6,114 nucleotides of DNA from Bacteroidales bacterium (GTDB taxonomy: Bacteria; Bacteroidota; Bacteroidia; Bacteroidales; JAOZMU01): positions 1 to 6,114 of the forward strand of contig JAOZMU010000226.1 in assembly GCA_029934165.1 (NCBI GenBank), read 5' to 3'. The notes beneath the pieces were generated by a model. That model was not told the origin of the DNA. It saw nothing but the letters and a program-made list of their open reading frames with translations, and made no database searches. Every line of letters begins with the position of its first letter. Position 1 is the stretch's first letter. This document shows positions 6,099 through 6,114 of the stretch, piece after piece. Made by a program: the position numbers and the translations under genes.

Positions 6099-6114
6099 CT
6101 TTATTTTGTATTGC

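Noticed and set aside
5938..6114. Small gene or RNA in the final non-coding stretch
   Set aside because: No start with a plausible reading frame, no tRNA-like fold and no conserved RNA motif was seen apart from the palindrome and the hairpin described.

Overview
This window carries one complete rnf operon on the + strand. It encodes the six-subunit Rnf complex, a membrane-bound, ion-translocating ferredoxin:NAD+ oxidoreductase. The genes run in the order rnfB-rnfC-rnfD-rnfG-rnfE-rnfA and are preceded by a broken gene of the RseC/MucC (SoxR-reducing system) family. This order, with an RseC-like gene in front and rnfB before rnfC, is the arrangement known from Bacteroidales. The AT-rich intergenic DNA, the A-rich leaders mostly without a Shine-Dalgarno sequence, and the long polyferredoxin form of RnfB also fit an anaerobic or fermentative member of Bacteroidota. 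Genus or species cannot be told from the sequence.

Layout. Positions 1-79 are an AT-rich leader with no convincing promoter. The RseC-like gene (80-492) is split by a frameshift near 200-214 and has also lost one cysteine of its cysteine motif. After a 120-bp gap come rnfB (613-1536), a 151-bp gap, rnfC (1688-3019), a 74-bp gap, rnfD (3094-4092), a 32-bp gap, rnfG (4125-4709), rnfE (4706-5299, overlapping rnfG by 4 bp), an 18-bp gap and rnfA (5318-5893). A strong intrinsic terminator (5900-5937) closes the operon. The last 177 bp hold no gene: they contain a 17-bp palindrome and a second terminator-like hairpin at 6070-6098. That hairpin works better on the - strand, so it may end a convergent gene beyond the right edge.

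How the genes work together, from family knowledge. RnfB takes electrons from reduced ferredoxin through its iron-sulfur clusters. RnfA and RnfE form the membrane core, with two cysteines each in equivalent places. RnfD and RnfG carry covalently bound FMN on threonine. RnfC holds FMN, an NADH site and two [4Fe-4S] clusters and reduces NAD+. Electron flow drives Na+ or H+ out of the cell. Key residues for these roles are visible in all six proteins, so the complex looks functional.

I see no undescribed system here. The points most worth a second look are the double lesion in the RseC-like gene, the strong GGGAGGT ribosome binding sites found only at rnfC and rnfE, the variant flavinylation motif in RnfG, and the palindrome downstream of the operon.
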